Source: Gemmatimonadota bacterium (GTDB taxonomy: Bacteria; Gemmatimonadota; Gemmatimonadetes; Gemmatimonadales; Gemmatimonadaceae). Taken from it: 40,662 nucleotides of DNA. Each line of letters opens with the position of its first letter. Within the stretch, counting starts at the first letter, position 1. The position numbers and the translations under genes were made by a program. The notes beneath the pieces were generated by a model that did not search any database, had not been told where the DNA came from, and saw only the letters and a program-made list of their open reading frames with translations. The stretch lies in contig PMAE01000032.1 in the NCBI GenBank assembly GCA_003152485.1, positions 557 to 41,218 of the forward strand, in the 5' to 3' direction. This document shows, one piece after another, positions 1-6,391 of the stretch.

Positions 1-1
1 C

Positions 2-889
2 AAAGCGGGCGAGACTCCCGGCTTCCCTCGATTCAAGGGCAAGGGCAGGTATCGGACGTTCACGTTCAAGGACGCCGCCCACCGCAACGGCGTGCGACTT
101 GTCGCCGGCGGCGAGCGCGTCGAGCTCACGGGCATCGGTCGCGTCAAGGTCAAGCGGCACCGGCCCCTCGTCGGCACGGTCAAGCAAGCGTCCGTCTCGC
201 TTGGCGGAGACGGTCATGGGTACGTCGCGTTCACCTGCGGCGGCGTGCCCGTCGAATCTCTCGCGCCCACGGGCCGCAGTGTCGGTATCGACGTGGGCAT
301 CACGACGTTGGCTGCGCTCAGCGACGCCACGTCGGTCGATAACCAGAGACCGTACCCACGGGCGCAAGCTGCGCTCGCCGTGTCGCAGCGCCGAGTCTCG
401 AGGCGTAAGCGTCGTGGATCGCGGCGTCGCAAGGCCGTCGCACTTCTCGCGAAGCAGCACGATCGCGTGCGTCGGGTCCGACTCGACTTCCATCACAAGA
501 CCGCGATCGACCTCGTGCGCCGGTTTGATCGCATCCGCCTGGAGGACCTCAACGTCAAAGGCCTGGCGCAGATGCGCCTCGCCAAGCAAGTGCACGACGC
601 CGCGTGGGCGCAATAAAGGACGATACTCACCGCCAAGGCCGAACGCGCCGGACGGGAAGGGGTCGCCGTGGACCCACGAGGTACATCTCAGTATTGCAGC
701 GGGTGCGGCGTCGAGGGTCGCAAGAGTCTCGCCGTCCGCGTCCACGAGTGCTCGGCATGCGGCCTTCGCATCGATCGAGACCTCAACGCTGCCAAGAATA
801 TTCAAGCCCGGGGACACCGGGTTCGGGGAGGATTGAATGGTCGATCCGAAGATCCGAGAAGCCCCTACTTCGCCGTCTGCGGCACGTAG
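2..889 (+). pseudogene. tnpB: IS200/IS605-family TnpB, 5' end outside window, interrupted by in-frame stop
   Basis: TnpB is the RNA-guided, RuvC-type nuclease carried by IS200/IS605 and IS607 elements. The reading frame is open from base 2, beginning with the family's GFPRFKGKGRY segment. It shows the RuvC-I motif GIDVGITTLAAL (about 284-320), the RuvC-II glutamate in RIRLEDLNVKGL (about 532-566), a zinc ribbon CSGCG...CSACG (about 695-765) and the RuvC-III aspartate in DRDLNAAKNI (about 775-805). A TAA stop at 614-616 splits the frame between WAQ and RTILTAKAERAGR; both halves lie in the same frame, so this is a nonsense change, not a frameshift. All catalytic residues survive on one side or the other, suggesting recent inactivation. 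The N-terminus lies left of the window. No TnpA is visible. The element lies inside hisD. Confidence 0.9.
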
Positions 890-1673
890 GGGAGTTGCCA
901 CGAGGCCATCGCCCACCCGCGCCGGTTCGCTGTTCGCCATCGGGGGCGCGGGCGCGATCGCGGCGCTGGCCTACGGCACCGAGACCGTCCCACGAGTGGA
1001 CCGGATCGTGGGCCCAGGCAACGCCTATGTGGCCGCCGCCAAAGTGCAGGTCGCGTCCGTCGTGGGCATCGACGCGCCCGCCGGACCGAGTGAGCTCCTG
1101 ATCGTGGTGGACAGCGACGCCGACAGCGCTGCCGTGGCGCGCGAGGTGCTCGCGCAGGCGGAGCACGATCCGGATGCTGCGGTGGTCGTCATCGCCACCG
1201 ACCCGATGACCGCGAGCGCGATCGGCCGCGCGGTGCAGTGCATGGTTCCGTTCGAACAGCGCGCGCCGATCATTGCGGCCTCGCTCGCAGCGCGAGGCGC
1301 ATTGCTTGTGGCCTCGTCGATCGCCGACGCCATTCGCTTCGTGAATGACTGGGCTCCCGAACACCTGCTGCTCGCGGTGGCGGATCCGGCCGCGGTGCTT
1401 GGCCAGGTGCGCAACGCGGGCACCGTCTGCCTGGGCCTCACCAGCTCAGTCGTCTTCGGCGACTATCTCACGGGCGCCAATCACGTGCTCCCCACCGGCG
1501 GATCGGCGCGACGCTACTCCGGACTGTCCACCTACGATTTCGTTCGATGGACCACCTACCAGCGCGTTACCGAAACGGCCGCGCGGTCGCTCGCCGGGGA
1601 CGTCGCCACTCTCGCGCTGGCGGAGGGGCTGAGCGCCCATGCGGCGGCCGCACGACAGTGGAGCGCGCGATGA
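837..1673 (+). pseudogene. hisD: Histidinol dehydrogenase, C-terminal part only, truncated by the IS insertion
   Basis: HisD oxidises L-histidinol to L-histidine in two NAD-dependent steps, the last reactions of histidine synthesis. Similarity starts at LFAIGGAGAIAALAYGTE, a segment that lies about 150 residues into a normal roughly 430-residue HisD, so the N-terminal NAD-binding part is missing. The retained part keeps the catalytic and zinc residues: Q and H in AQAEHD, E and H in APEHLLL, D in FGDYLTG, and the late H in LSAHAAA. The frame can begin at ATG 837, inside the transposon end, preceded by a strong GGGGAGG at 825-831; this would add about 30 transposon-encoded residues. The stop overlaps the hisC start (ATGA). 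A working enzyme is unlikely unless another hisD exists. Confidence 0.85.
862..892 (+). mobile_element. Right-end hairpin of the IS200/IS605-like element
   Basis: Just past the zinc-ribbon end of tnpB, CCCCTAC (862-868) pairs perfectly with GTAGGGG (886-892) around a 17-base loop, preceded by GAAG and followed by AGTTGCCAC. This layout, with a hairpin overlapping the tnpB stop codon, is the usual right end of IS200/IS605 elements and also the region that forms the 3' end of the TnpB guide (omega) RNA. Recognisable hisD coding sequence resumes by about 920-930, so the transposon boundary lies between about 893 and 930. The left end is not in the window. Confidence 0.7.
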
Positions 1674-2752
1674 CCGGCCCGTTGCGCACACGCCCCGCGT
1701 ACGGCGACGTCGGTCGATACCTCGTTGACCAGTCGCCAGTCGCCGTCGATCTGCGGGATAACACCAACCTGTGGGGCGTGCCCCCGGCCGCGGCGCGCGC
1801 GATCGCAAGCGCGGCGACCGCGGTGAGTCGATACCCGCGGATCTATGCCGCGGAGCTCAAGAATGCGCTCGCCGAGTACGTCGGCGTCTCGGCCGAGATG
1901 ATCGTCACCGGCTGTGGATCAGACGACGTGCTCGACGCGGCGCTGCGCGCGATCGCCGACCCGGGCGAGCGAATGGCCCACCTCGATCCGACCTTTCCGA
2001 CGGCGATCACGTTCGCACGGATGAACGGCCTCGTGCCGATCGGCGTGCCGTTCACCGCCGACTGGGACGCGGACGTCGATGCGTTGCTAGCGACCGGCGC
2101 GCGGGTGATCTACTTGTGCTCGCCGAACAACCCGACCGGCACGATCATCGCGCGGGCGTCCCTCGCTCGCATCGTGGAGCACGCGGCGGGGGTCGTAGTC
2201 GTGGACGAGGCGTACGCCGAATACGCGCCGTCGAGCGCGATCGATCTCGCGCGATCGAGCAACCGACTGCTTGTGCTCCGTACGATGTCGAAAGCGTTTG
2301 GACTCGCGGGGCTTCGCGTGGGTTATGCGATCGGCGCGCCCGACCTCGTAGCCGAGGTCGAGAAATCGAGGGGACCGTACAAAGTCAGTGTCGTCGCGGA
2401 GCGTGCAGCGGTCGCCGCGCTCTCAACGGATATCGATTGGGTGCAATCGCGGGTGGCGGAAACGATCGTCAACCGCCGGCAGTTCGCGGCCCTGCTGGGT
2501 ACCCTTGGTCTGTCTCCGCTGCCGTCGGCGGCCAATTTCCTCTTTGTGCCGACGCCCAATGCGGTCGCGCTCGAGCGGGCGCTCTGGAAGCGTGGTGTCG
2601 GCGTACGGCTCTATCGCGGGTTGACCGGGATCGGCGACGCGATTCGAATGACCGTCGGCCCTTGGAACCTCATGGTGGCGCTGATCCGCGGACTCGAGCA
2701 GGCGATCGAACACGCCGAGCACACCGAAGCCACGGTAGTGGGGGCGCCATGA
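1670..2752 (+). CDS. hisC: Histidinol-phosphate aminotransferase
   Basis: A PLP-dependent fold-I aminotransferase that converts imidazole-acetol phosphate to L-histidinol phosphate with glutamate as donor. The 360-residue product has the HisC features DNTNLWGVPP near the N-terminus, CSPNNPTGT, VVDEAYAEYA, and the PLP lysine K208 in TMSKAFGLAGLRVGY. The start was chosen at 1670 because its ATG overlaps the hisD stop as ATGA, the pattern repeated throughout this operon; longer upstream readings run back into hisD. It ends in ATGA overlap with hisH. Length and gene order are normal for HisC. Confidence 0.95.
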   Translation: MTGPLRTRPAYGDVGRYLVDQSPVAVDLRDNTNLWGVPPAAARAIASAATAVSRYPRIYAAELKNALAEYVGVSAEMIVTGCGSDDVLDAALRAIADPGERMAHLDPTFPTAITFARMNGLVPIGVPFTADWDADVDALLATGARVIYLCSPNNPTGTIIARASLARIVEHAAGVVVVDEAYAEYAPSSAIDLARSSNRLLVLRTMSKAFGLAGLRVGYAIGAPDLVAEVEKSRGPYKVSVVAERAAVAALSTDIDWVQSRVAETIVNRRQFAALLGTLGLSPLPSAANFLFVPTPNAVALERALWKRGVGVRLYRGLTGIGDAIRMTVGPWNLMVALIRGLEQAIEHAEHTEATVVGAP

Positions 2753-3363
2753 TCCGCGCCACGATCCTCGACTACGGCGCGGGCAATCTCCACTCGCTGT
2801 CCAAGGCCCTGGCGACGCCCGACGTGACGGTACGCATCGAGACCGACCCTCTGGCCGCGATCGAGACTGATGTGCTCATCCTCCCGGGTGTGGGGGCGTT
2901 CACGGGCGCCATCAGCCGGCTCGATCCCAGCCGCGATGCCATGCGGCGCGCGCTCAATGAGGGACTTCCATGTCTCGGCATTTGTCTCGGTATGCAACTC
3001 CTCTTCGATTCGAGCGACGAGGGTCCGGGCACGGGACTCGGCTTCTTCGCGGGGCGTGTCGACCGGCTCTGTGCCGCACTCGTGCCGCACATGGGCTGGA
3101 ATACGCTGCACGAGGCGACCGACCCGTTGCTGCCGAGCGGCGCATTGGAGACGGCATACTACGCGCACAGCTTCGTGTGCCGCCCCACCGACTCCGCCGT
3201 GGTGACGGCGTGGACGACGGTCGGCCAGGATCGGTTTCCCGCGATCGTGCGTCGGCGCAATACCGTCGGCGTACAGTTCCATCCGGAAAAAAGCTCGGCG
3301 CCAGGAGTGCGGTTCATTCGCGCGTTTCTGGCGAGCGTCTCCGAATTGCGTGTCGGCCAATGA
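2749..3363 (+). CDS. hisH: Imidazole glycerol phosphate synthase, glutaminase subunit
   Basis: This is the class I glutamine amidotransferase subunit that releases ammonia from glutamine and channels it to HisF. The 204-residue protein opens with ILDYGAGNLHSL, has the oxyanion/nucleophile motif LGICLGMQLLF with the catalytic C79, and the HPE motif GVQFHPEKSS with H178 and E180. It starts in a 4-base overlap with hisC and ends in one with hisA. Its synthase partner hisF lies three genes downstream. Confidence 0.96.
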   Translation: MIRATILDYGAGNLHSLSKALATPDVTVRIETDPLAAIETDVLILPGVGAFTGAISRLDPSRDAMRRALNEGLPCLGICLGMQLLFDSSDEGPGTGLGFFAGRVDRLCAALVPHMGWNTLHEATDPLLPSGALETAYYAHSFVCRPTDSAVVTAWTTVGQDRFPAIVRRRNTVGVQFHPEKSSAPGVRFIRAFLASVSELRVGQ

Positions 3364-4076
3364 TCGCGATACCCGCGGTGGATCTTCGCGATGGTGCGTG
3401 TGTGCAGCTCGTGGGCGGCTCGTATCTCGACGAGCAGATCCGATTGCCGAACCCAGCTAGTGTGGCGCAACAGTGGGCCGAGCTCGGCTTCGCCCATCTC
3501 CACGTTGTCGACCTGGACGCGGCGACGCGGTGCGGCTCGAACGAGTCAATTGTGCGCGCCATCCTGCGACGCGGCGTGGGGCCGGAAGTACAGGTCGGGG
3601 GCGGCGTGCGAAGCGCGAATCGGATCAGCACACTCGTCCGCGACGGCGCGGCGCGCGTCATCGTCGGGACGCGAGCGATCGAGGACTCGACCTGGATCGC
3701 GGCGATGGCGGCCCAATTTCCGAATCGGCTCATCGTGGCCGCGGATGTACGCGAGCGACAGGTCGTGACTCGTGGTTGGAACAGACTCTTACCCATCAAC
3801 GTGCTCGATGCCGTCGATGCGCTCCGGGGACTCCCCCTGGCCGGAGTGCTGGTCACGGCCGTGCATCGAGAAGGCCGACTCGAGGGACCTGATATGTCGC
3901 TTATGCAAACCGTGATCGCGCGGGCATCTTCGCCTGTCTACGCGGCGGGCGGGATCGCTTCGCTCGCTGACCTCCGGGCGCTGGCGGGCGCGGGCGTCGC
4001 CGCGACCGTCATTGGGATGGCGCTCTATACCGGTGCGTTGGATCCGCGCGCGCTCGTGACTGAGTTCTCTGCATGA
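3360..4076 (+). CDS. hisA: ProFAR isomerase (1-(5-phosphoribosyl)-5-[(5-phosphoribosylamino)methylideneamino]imidazole-4-carboxamide isomerase)
   Basis: A TIM-barrel enzyme performing the Amadori rearrangement of ProFAR to PRFAR, the substrate of HisHF. The 238-residue product starts IPAVDLRDG with the catalytic base D8, carries the first phosphate-binding loop QVGGGVR, the second catalytic aspartate D129 in VAADVRER, and the second phosphate loop YAAGGIAS. In place of the more usual LDV(K/R) the strand reads AADVRERQ, a mild divergence. ATGA overlaps join it to hisH and hisB. Assignment over HisF rests on length, motif order and the presence of a separate HisF. Confidence 0.94.
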   Translation: MIAIPAVDLRDGACVQLVGGSYLDEQIRLPNPASVAQQWAELGFAHLHVVDLDAATRCGSNESIVRAILRRGVGPEVQVGGGVRSANRISTLVRDGAARVIVGTRAIEDSTWIAAMAAQFPNRLIVAADVRERQVVTRGWNRLLPINVLDAVDALRGLPLAGVLVTAVHREGRLEGPDMSLMQTVIARASSPVYAAGGIASLADLRALAGAGVAATVIGMALYTGALDPRALVTEFSA

Positions 4077-4681
4077 ACGGGCGCGCCGAAGGGGCGCGGT
4101 CGGATCGAATCCGGGACCAGGCTCACGTGGTCGAGCGCGTTACGCGTGAGACGGAGATCCGTGTTGAGATCGCGCGAGGCTCGGGCCGGGCGACGGTGGA
4201 CACGGCGTATCCGTTTCTCGATCACATGCTCGTCACCCTGGCGCGGTACGCTGGGCTCGATCTCACAGTCGACGCGCGGGGCGATCTCAAACACCATTTG
4301 ATCGAAGACGTCGGCATCGTCGTTGGGACCGCGGTCGCGGGCCTCGCGACGCCGACCATCGCGCGATATGGCGAACGAACGATCCCCATGGACGACGCGC
4401 TGGTGCAGGCGGTGATCGACCTCGGCGGCCGGCCGTATTATCGGGGGCCGATTCCGAGCAAGCTCTATGACCATTGGATGCGGTCATTTGCCGACCACGC
4501 CCGTGCCACGCTGCACATTCGCGTGCGCCGAGGGACCGACCGGCACCATGTCGTGGAGGCCGCGTTCAAGGCGCTGGGACTCGCGATCCGGGATGCACTG
4601 GTGGACGGAGGAGGAGTCATCAGCACCAAAGGCCAAGTCGGGAGCACGGTGCGAACCGCGGCCGCGGAGCCCACACCATGA
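4073..4681 (+). CDS. hisB: Imidazoleglycerol-phosphate dehydratase (monofunctional)
   Basis: Manganese enzyme that dehydrates imidazole glycerol phosphate to imidazole acetol phosphate. The 202-residue protein has the two metal-binding repeats, HHLIEDVG (H74, H75, E78, D79) and HHVVEAAFKAL (H158, H159, E162), and FLDHML near residue 48. There is no histidinol-phosphatase domain, so that step must be encoded elsewhere. The first metal motif is KHHLIEDVG rather than the commoner DAHHTVEDVG. The start is the ATG overlapping the hisA stop. About 20 N-terminal residues before the conserved region look non-conserved. Confidence 0.95.
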   Translation: MNGRAEGARSDRIRDQAHVVERVTRETEIRVEIARGSGRATVDTAYPFLDHMLVTLARYAGLDLTVDARGDLKHHLIEDVGIVVGTAVAGLATPTIARYGERTIPMDDALVQAVIDLGGRPYYRGPIPSKLYDHWMRSFADHARATLHIRVRRGTDRHHVVEAAFKALGLAIRDALVDGGGVISTKGQVGSTVRTAAAEPTP

Positions 4682-5481
4682 CGCTCTCGCGGCGGGTGAT
4701 CGTATGTCTCGATGTCGCGAATGACCAGGTGGTCAAAGGCGTGCAGTTCAAGGGACTTCGGTCCATCGGAGATCCGGCCGCGATGGCCGTCGGCTACGAG
4801 CAGGCAGGCGCCGACGAGGTGGTGCTGCTCGATATTACGGCCAGCGCCGAAGCGCGTTCGACGCGGTGGGAGATGGTGCACTGGACCGCGGAGCAACTCT
4901 TCATCCCACTCACCTTCGGTGGCGGCGTGCGGTCGGTCGGCGATGTGAACCGCGCGTTGCGGGCGGGCGCCGACAAAGTCGCCATCAACTCGGCAGCCGT
5001 GGCCCGTCCAGGGGTGATCTCGGAGGCCGTGACATGGTTCGGCTCGCAGTGCATCGTGGCGAGCATCGATGCCAAGCGCGACGGCGGCGCGCGATCCGGG
5101 TGGAGGGTTATCGTGCATGGCGGGCGTACGGAGACATCGCTCGATGCTGTCGCCTGGGCGGCCGAATGCGTGGACCGGGGCGCGGGCGAGATCCTGCTGA
5201 CGAGCATCGACTGCGACGGTGGCCGCACGGGGTATGATCTCGATCTGACCCGCGCCGTCGCGGCGGCGGTGACCGTCCCGGTGGTCGCGTCCGGCGGAGC
5301 GGGGACCGTGGACCACATCTGTGCGGTGTTGACGGAAGGCGGGGCCGACGCAGCGCTCGTCGCCGGCGTGCTGCACGACGGCATCGTGTCCATCGAGTCG
5401 ATCAAGTCAGCTATGGCTGAGCGGGGGTTACCGGTGCGTCGGGAGCGTTTCTGGCCGGCGTCGGCCGTGGGCGTGGCGTGA
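4678..5481 (+). CDS. hisF: Imidazole glycerol phosphate synthase, cyclase subunit
   Basis: TIM-barrel subunit that joins HisH-derived ammonia to PRFAR, giving imidazole glycerol phosphate and AICAR. The 267-residue product shows VIVCLDV with catalytic D12, the motif LLDITAS, phosphate loop TFGGGVR, SIDAKRD with the second catalytic D131, TSIDCDGGRTGYD and the ASGGAG phosphate loop. The start overlaps the hisB stop as ATGA; the stop overlaps the GTG/ATG start region of hisIE. Confidence 0.96.
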   Translation: MTLSRRVIVCLDVANDQVVKGVQFKGLRSIGDPAAMAVGYEQAGADEVVLLDITASAEARSTRWEMVHWTAEQLFIPLTFGGGVRSVGDVNRALRAGADKVAINSAAVARPGVISEAVTWFGSQCIVASIDAKRDGGARSGWRVIVHGGRTETSLDAVAWAAECVDRGAGEILLTSIDCDGGRTGYDLDLTRAVAAAVTVPVVASGGAGTVDHICAVLTEGGADAALVAGVLHDGIVSIESIKSAMAERGLPVRRERFWPASAVGVA

Positions 5482-6122
5482 TGCTCGATCTCGATGCGCT
5501 CAACTTTGATAAAAGCGGCGGAGTCGTCACCGTCGTGACACAGGACGCCGATACCGGTGTCGTGCTGATGGTCGCCGCGGCGAATCGCCACGCCCTTGAA
5601 CGCACGATCGCCAGCCGAGAGATGCATTACACCTCGCGCACGCGCGGCCTGTGGCACAAGGGCGCGACGAGCGGCAATCGCCAGCGTGTAGTCTCGCTCA
5701 CCGGCGACTGTGACGGGGACGCCGTGCTCGCCCGGGTCCGGCCCCTGGGGCCCGCATGCCACACCGGCGCGCCATCTTGCTTCGGCACGGACTTGCACGG
5801 CGCCGACGCCGTGGCTGTACTGGATCGAACGATCGCGAGCCGCGTCACGGATCCCATGGCGGCGGGGGAAGGCTATACGCGGCGCCTCCTCGGCGACCGC
5901 AACCTCCGTCTCAAGAAGCTCGGCGAGGAGGCGGCCGAGCTGGTCATGGCGTGCGCGGACGACGATGCGCCGCGCGCGACGGCCGAGGCCAGCGATCTCG
6001 TGTACCACGCCCTCGTGGCGCTGCACGCGGTGGGTGTGGATTGGCCAGCGGTCGTACGAGAGCTTGGTGCGCGGCGTACGCGCGCCGAGCCGCCGGTGCC
6101 GGCGATTGACAGGACTGTGTGA
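5478..6122 (+). CDS. hisIE: Bifunctional phosphoribosyl-AMP cyclohydrolase / phosphoribosyl-ATP pyrophosphatase
   Basis: Carries the second and third steps of histidine synthesis. The N-terminal HisI half (residues about 1-115) contains HYTSRTRGLWHKGATSGN, the GDCDGDA metal site and PACHTG. The C-terminal HisE half (about 120-214) has YTRRLLGDRNLRLKKLGEEAAELVMA, with the EE..E and later EASDL metal ligands split across two helices. GTG 5478 gives a 4-base GTGA overlap with hisF like the rest of the operon; ATG 5481 is the alternative and changes one residue. It is the last his gene here. hisG and hisD 5' sequences are not in the window. Confidence 0.94.
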   Translation: MMLDLDALNFDKSGGVVTVVTQDADTGVVLMVAAANRHALERTIASREMHYTSRTRGLWHKGATSGNRQRVVSLTGDCDGDAVLARVRPLGPACHTGAPSCFGTDLHGADAVAVLDRTIASRVTDPMAAGEGYTRRLLGDRNLRLKKLGEEAAELVMACADDDAPRATAEASDLVYHALVALHAVGVDWPAVVRELGARRTRAEPPVPAIDRTV

Positions 6123-6140
6123 GGCGCATTGTTTCCGATC

Positions 6141-6293
6141 ATGGCTCTCGCCGATCGTTTCACCGCCGCCGCACCCTGCGCCGCTCCACCGCGCGCGAAT
6201 GGCTGCTGTTGTTGCTGCCGCGAGTGTACAGCCGCTGAGGGGTGCGGTTGCCGGGCCAAGGTGCGAGTCGATCCTCCCGATCGCCGCCGTTAG
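6141..6293 (+). CDS. Poly-cysteine leader peptide (50 aa) upstream of the sulfite/nitrite reductase
   Basis: A short ORF from ATG 6141 to TAG 6291. It encodes 50 residues with nine cysteines, including five consecutive ones (GCCCCCREC, codons 21-29, bases 6201-6227) followed by EGCGC. It reads in a different frame from the shadow ORFs here and lies immediately before a hairpin and an intrinsic terminator, with a siroheme reductase starting 99 bases downstream. Poly-cysteine leader ORFs that control sulfur-assimilation operons by cysteine-dependent ribosome stalling are known from mycobacteria. The arrangement here suggests the same logic (inference). No clear Shine-Dalgarno precedes the ATG; GAGG at 6121-6124 is too far away. 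Confidence 0.7.
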   Translation: MALADRFTAAAPCAAPPRANGCCCCCRECTAAEGCGCRAKVRVDPPDRRR

Positions 6294-6309
6294 CGAGTCC
6301 TCCACTCGC
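6293..6309 (+). promoter_or_regulatory. Hairpin directly after the poly-Cys leader stop codon
   Basis: GCGAGT (6293-6298) and ACTCGC (6304-6309) form a perfect 6-bp stem with loop CCTCC, overlapping the last base of the leader stop codon. A second TGCGAGT copy inside the leader ORF (6262-6268) could pair with ACTCGCA (6304-6310) instead. Two mutually exclusive pairings upstream of a terminator are what a translation-coupled attenuator needs. The pairing is seen in the sequence; the regulatory role is inference. Confidence 0.5.
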
Positions 6310-6332
6310 AGCGCAGCACACCGACAGGCCAT

Positions 6333-6373
6333 GGCCCGCTCCTCACACCGAGGGACGGGCCGCTGAGTTTTTT
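6333..6373 (+). terminator. Intrinsic terminator between leader peptide and siroheme reductase (attenuator)
   Basis: GGCCCG (6333-6338) pairs with CGGGCC (6356-6361), with an inner CCTC/GAGG stem (6341-6344 with 6350-6353), one mismatch and a wobble, then GCTGAG and six T residues at 6368-6373. The reductase ATG follows 18 bases later. A T-run of this size is rare in this GC-rich DNA, and its place between a poly-Cys ORF and a reductase gene argues for attenuation. Confidence 0.65.
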
Positions 6374-6391
6374 ACGCCTTCACCCGCACAC

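Noticed and set aside
99-1101. Long alternative frames across the tnpB/hisD junction (for example 99-836 and 604-1101, plus strand)
   Set aside because: Arg/Ser/Pro-rich translations typical of wrong frames in GC-rich DNA; the true tnpB and hisD frames have clear family motifs.
2611-3360. Long minus-strand frame opposite hisC/hisH
   Set aside because: Antisense shadow; His/Arg-rich with no family signal.
6242-6391. Upstream extension of the siroheme reductase frame to 6242
   Set aside because: It would translate through the attenuator hairpin and T-run and has no family similarity; ATG 6392 is preferred.
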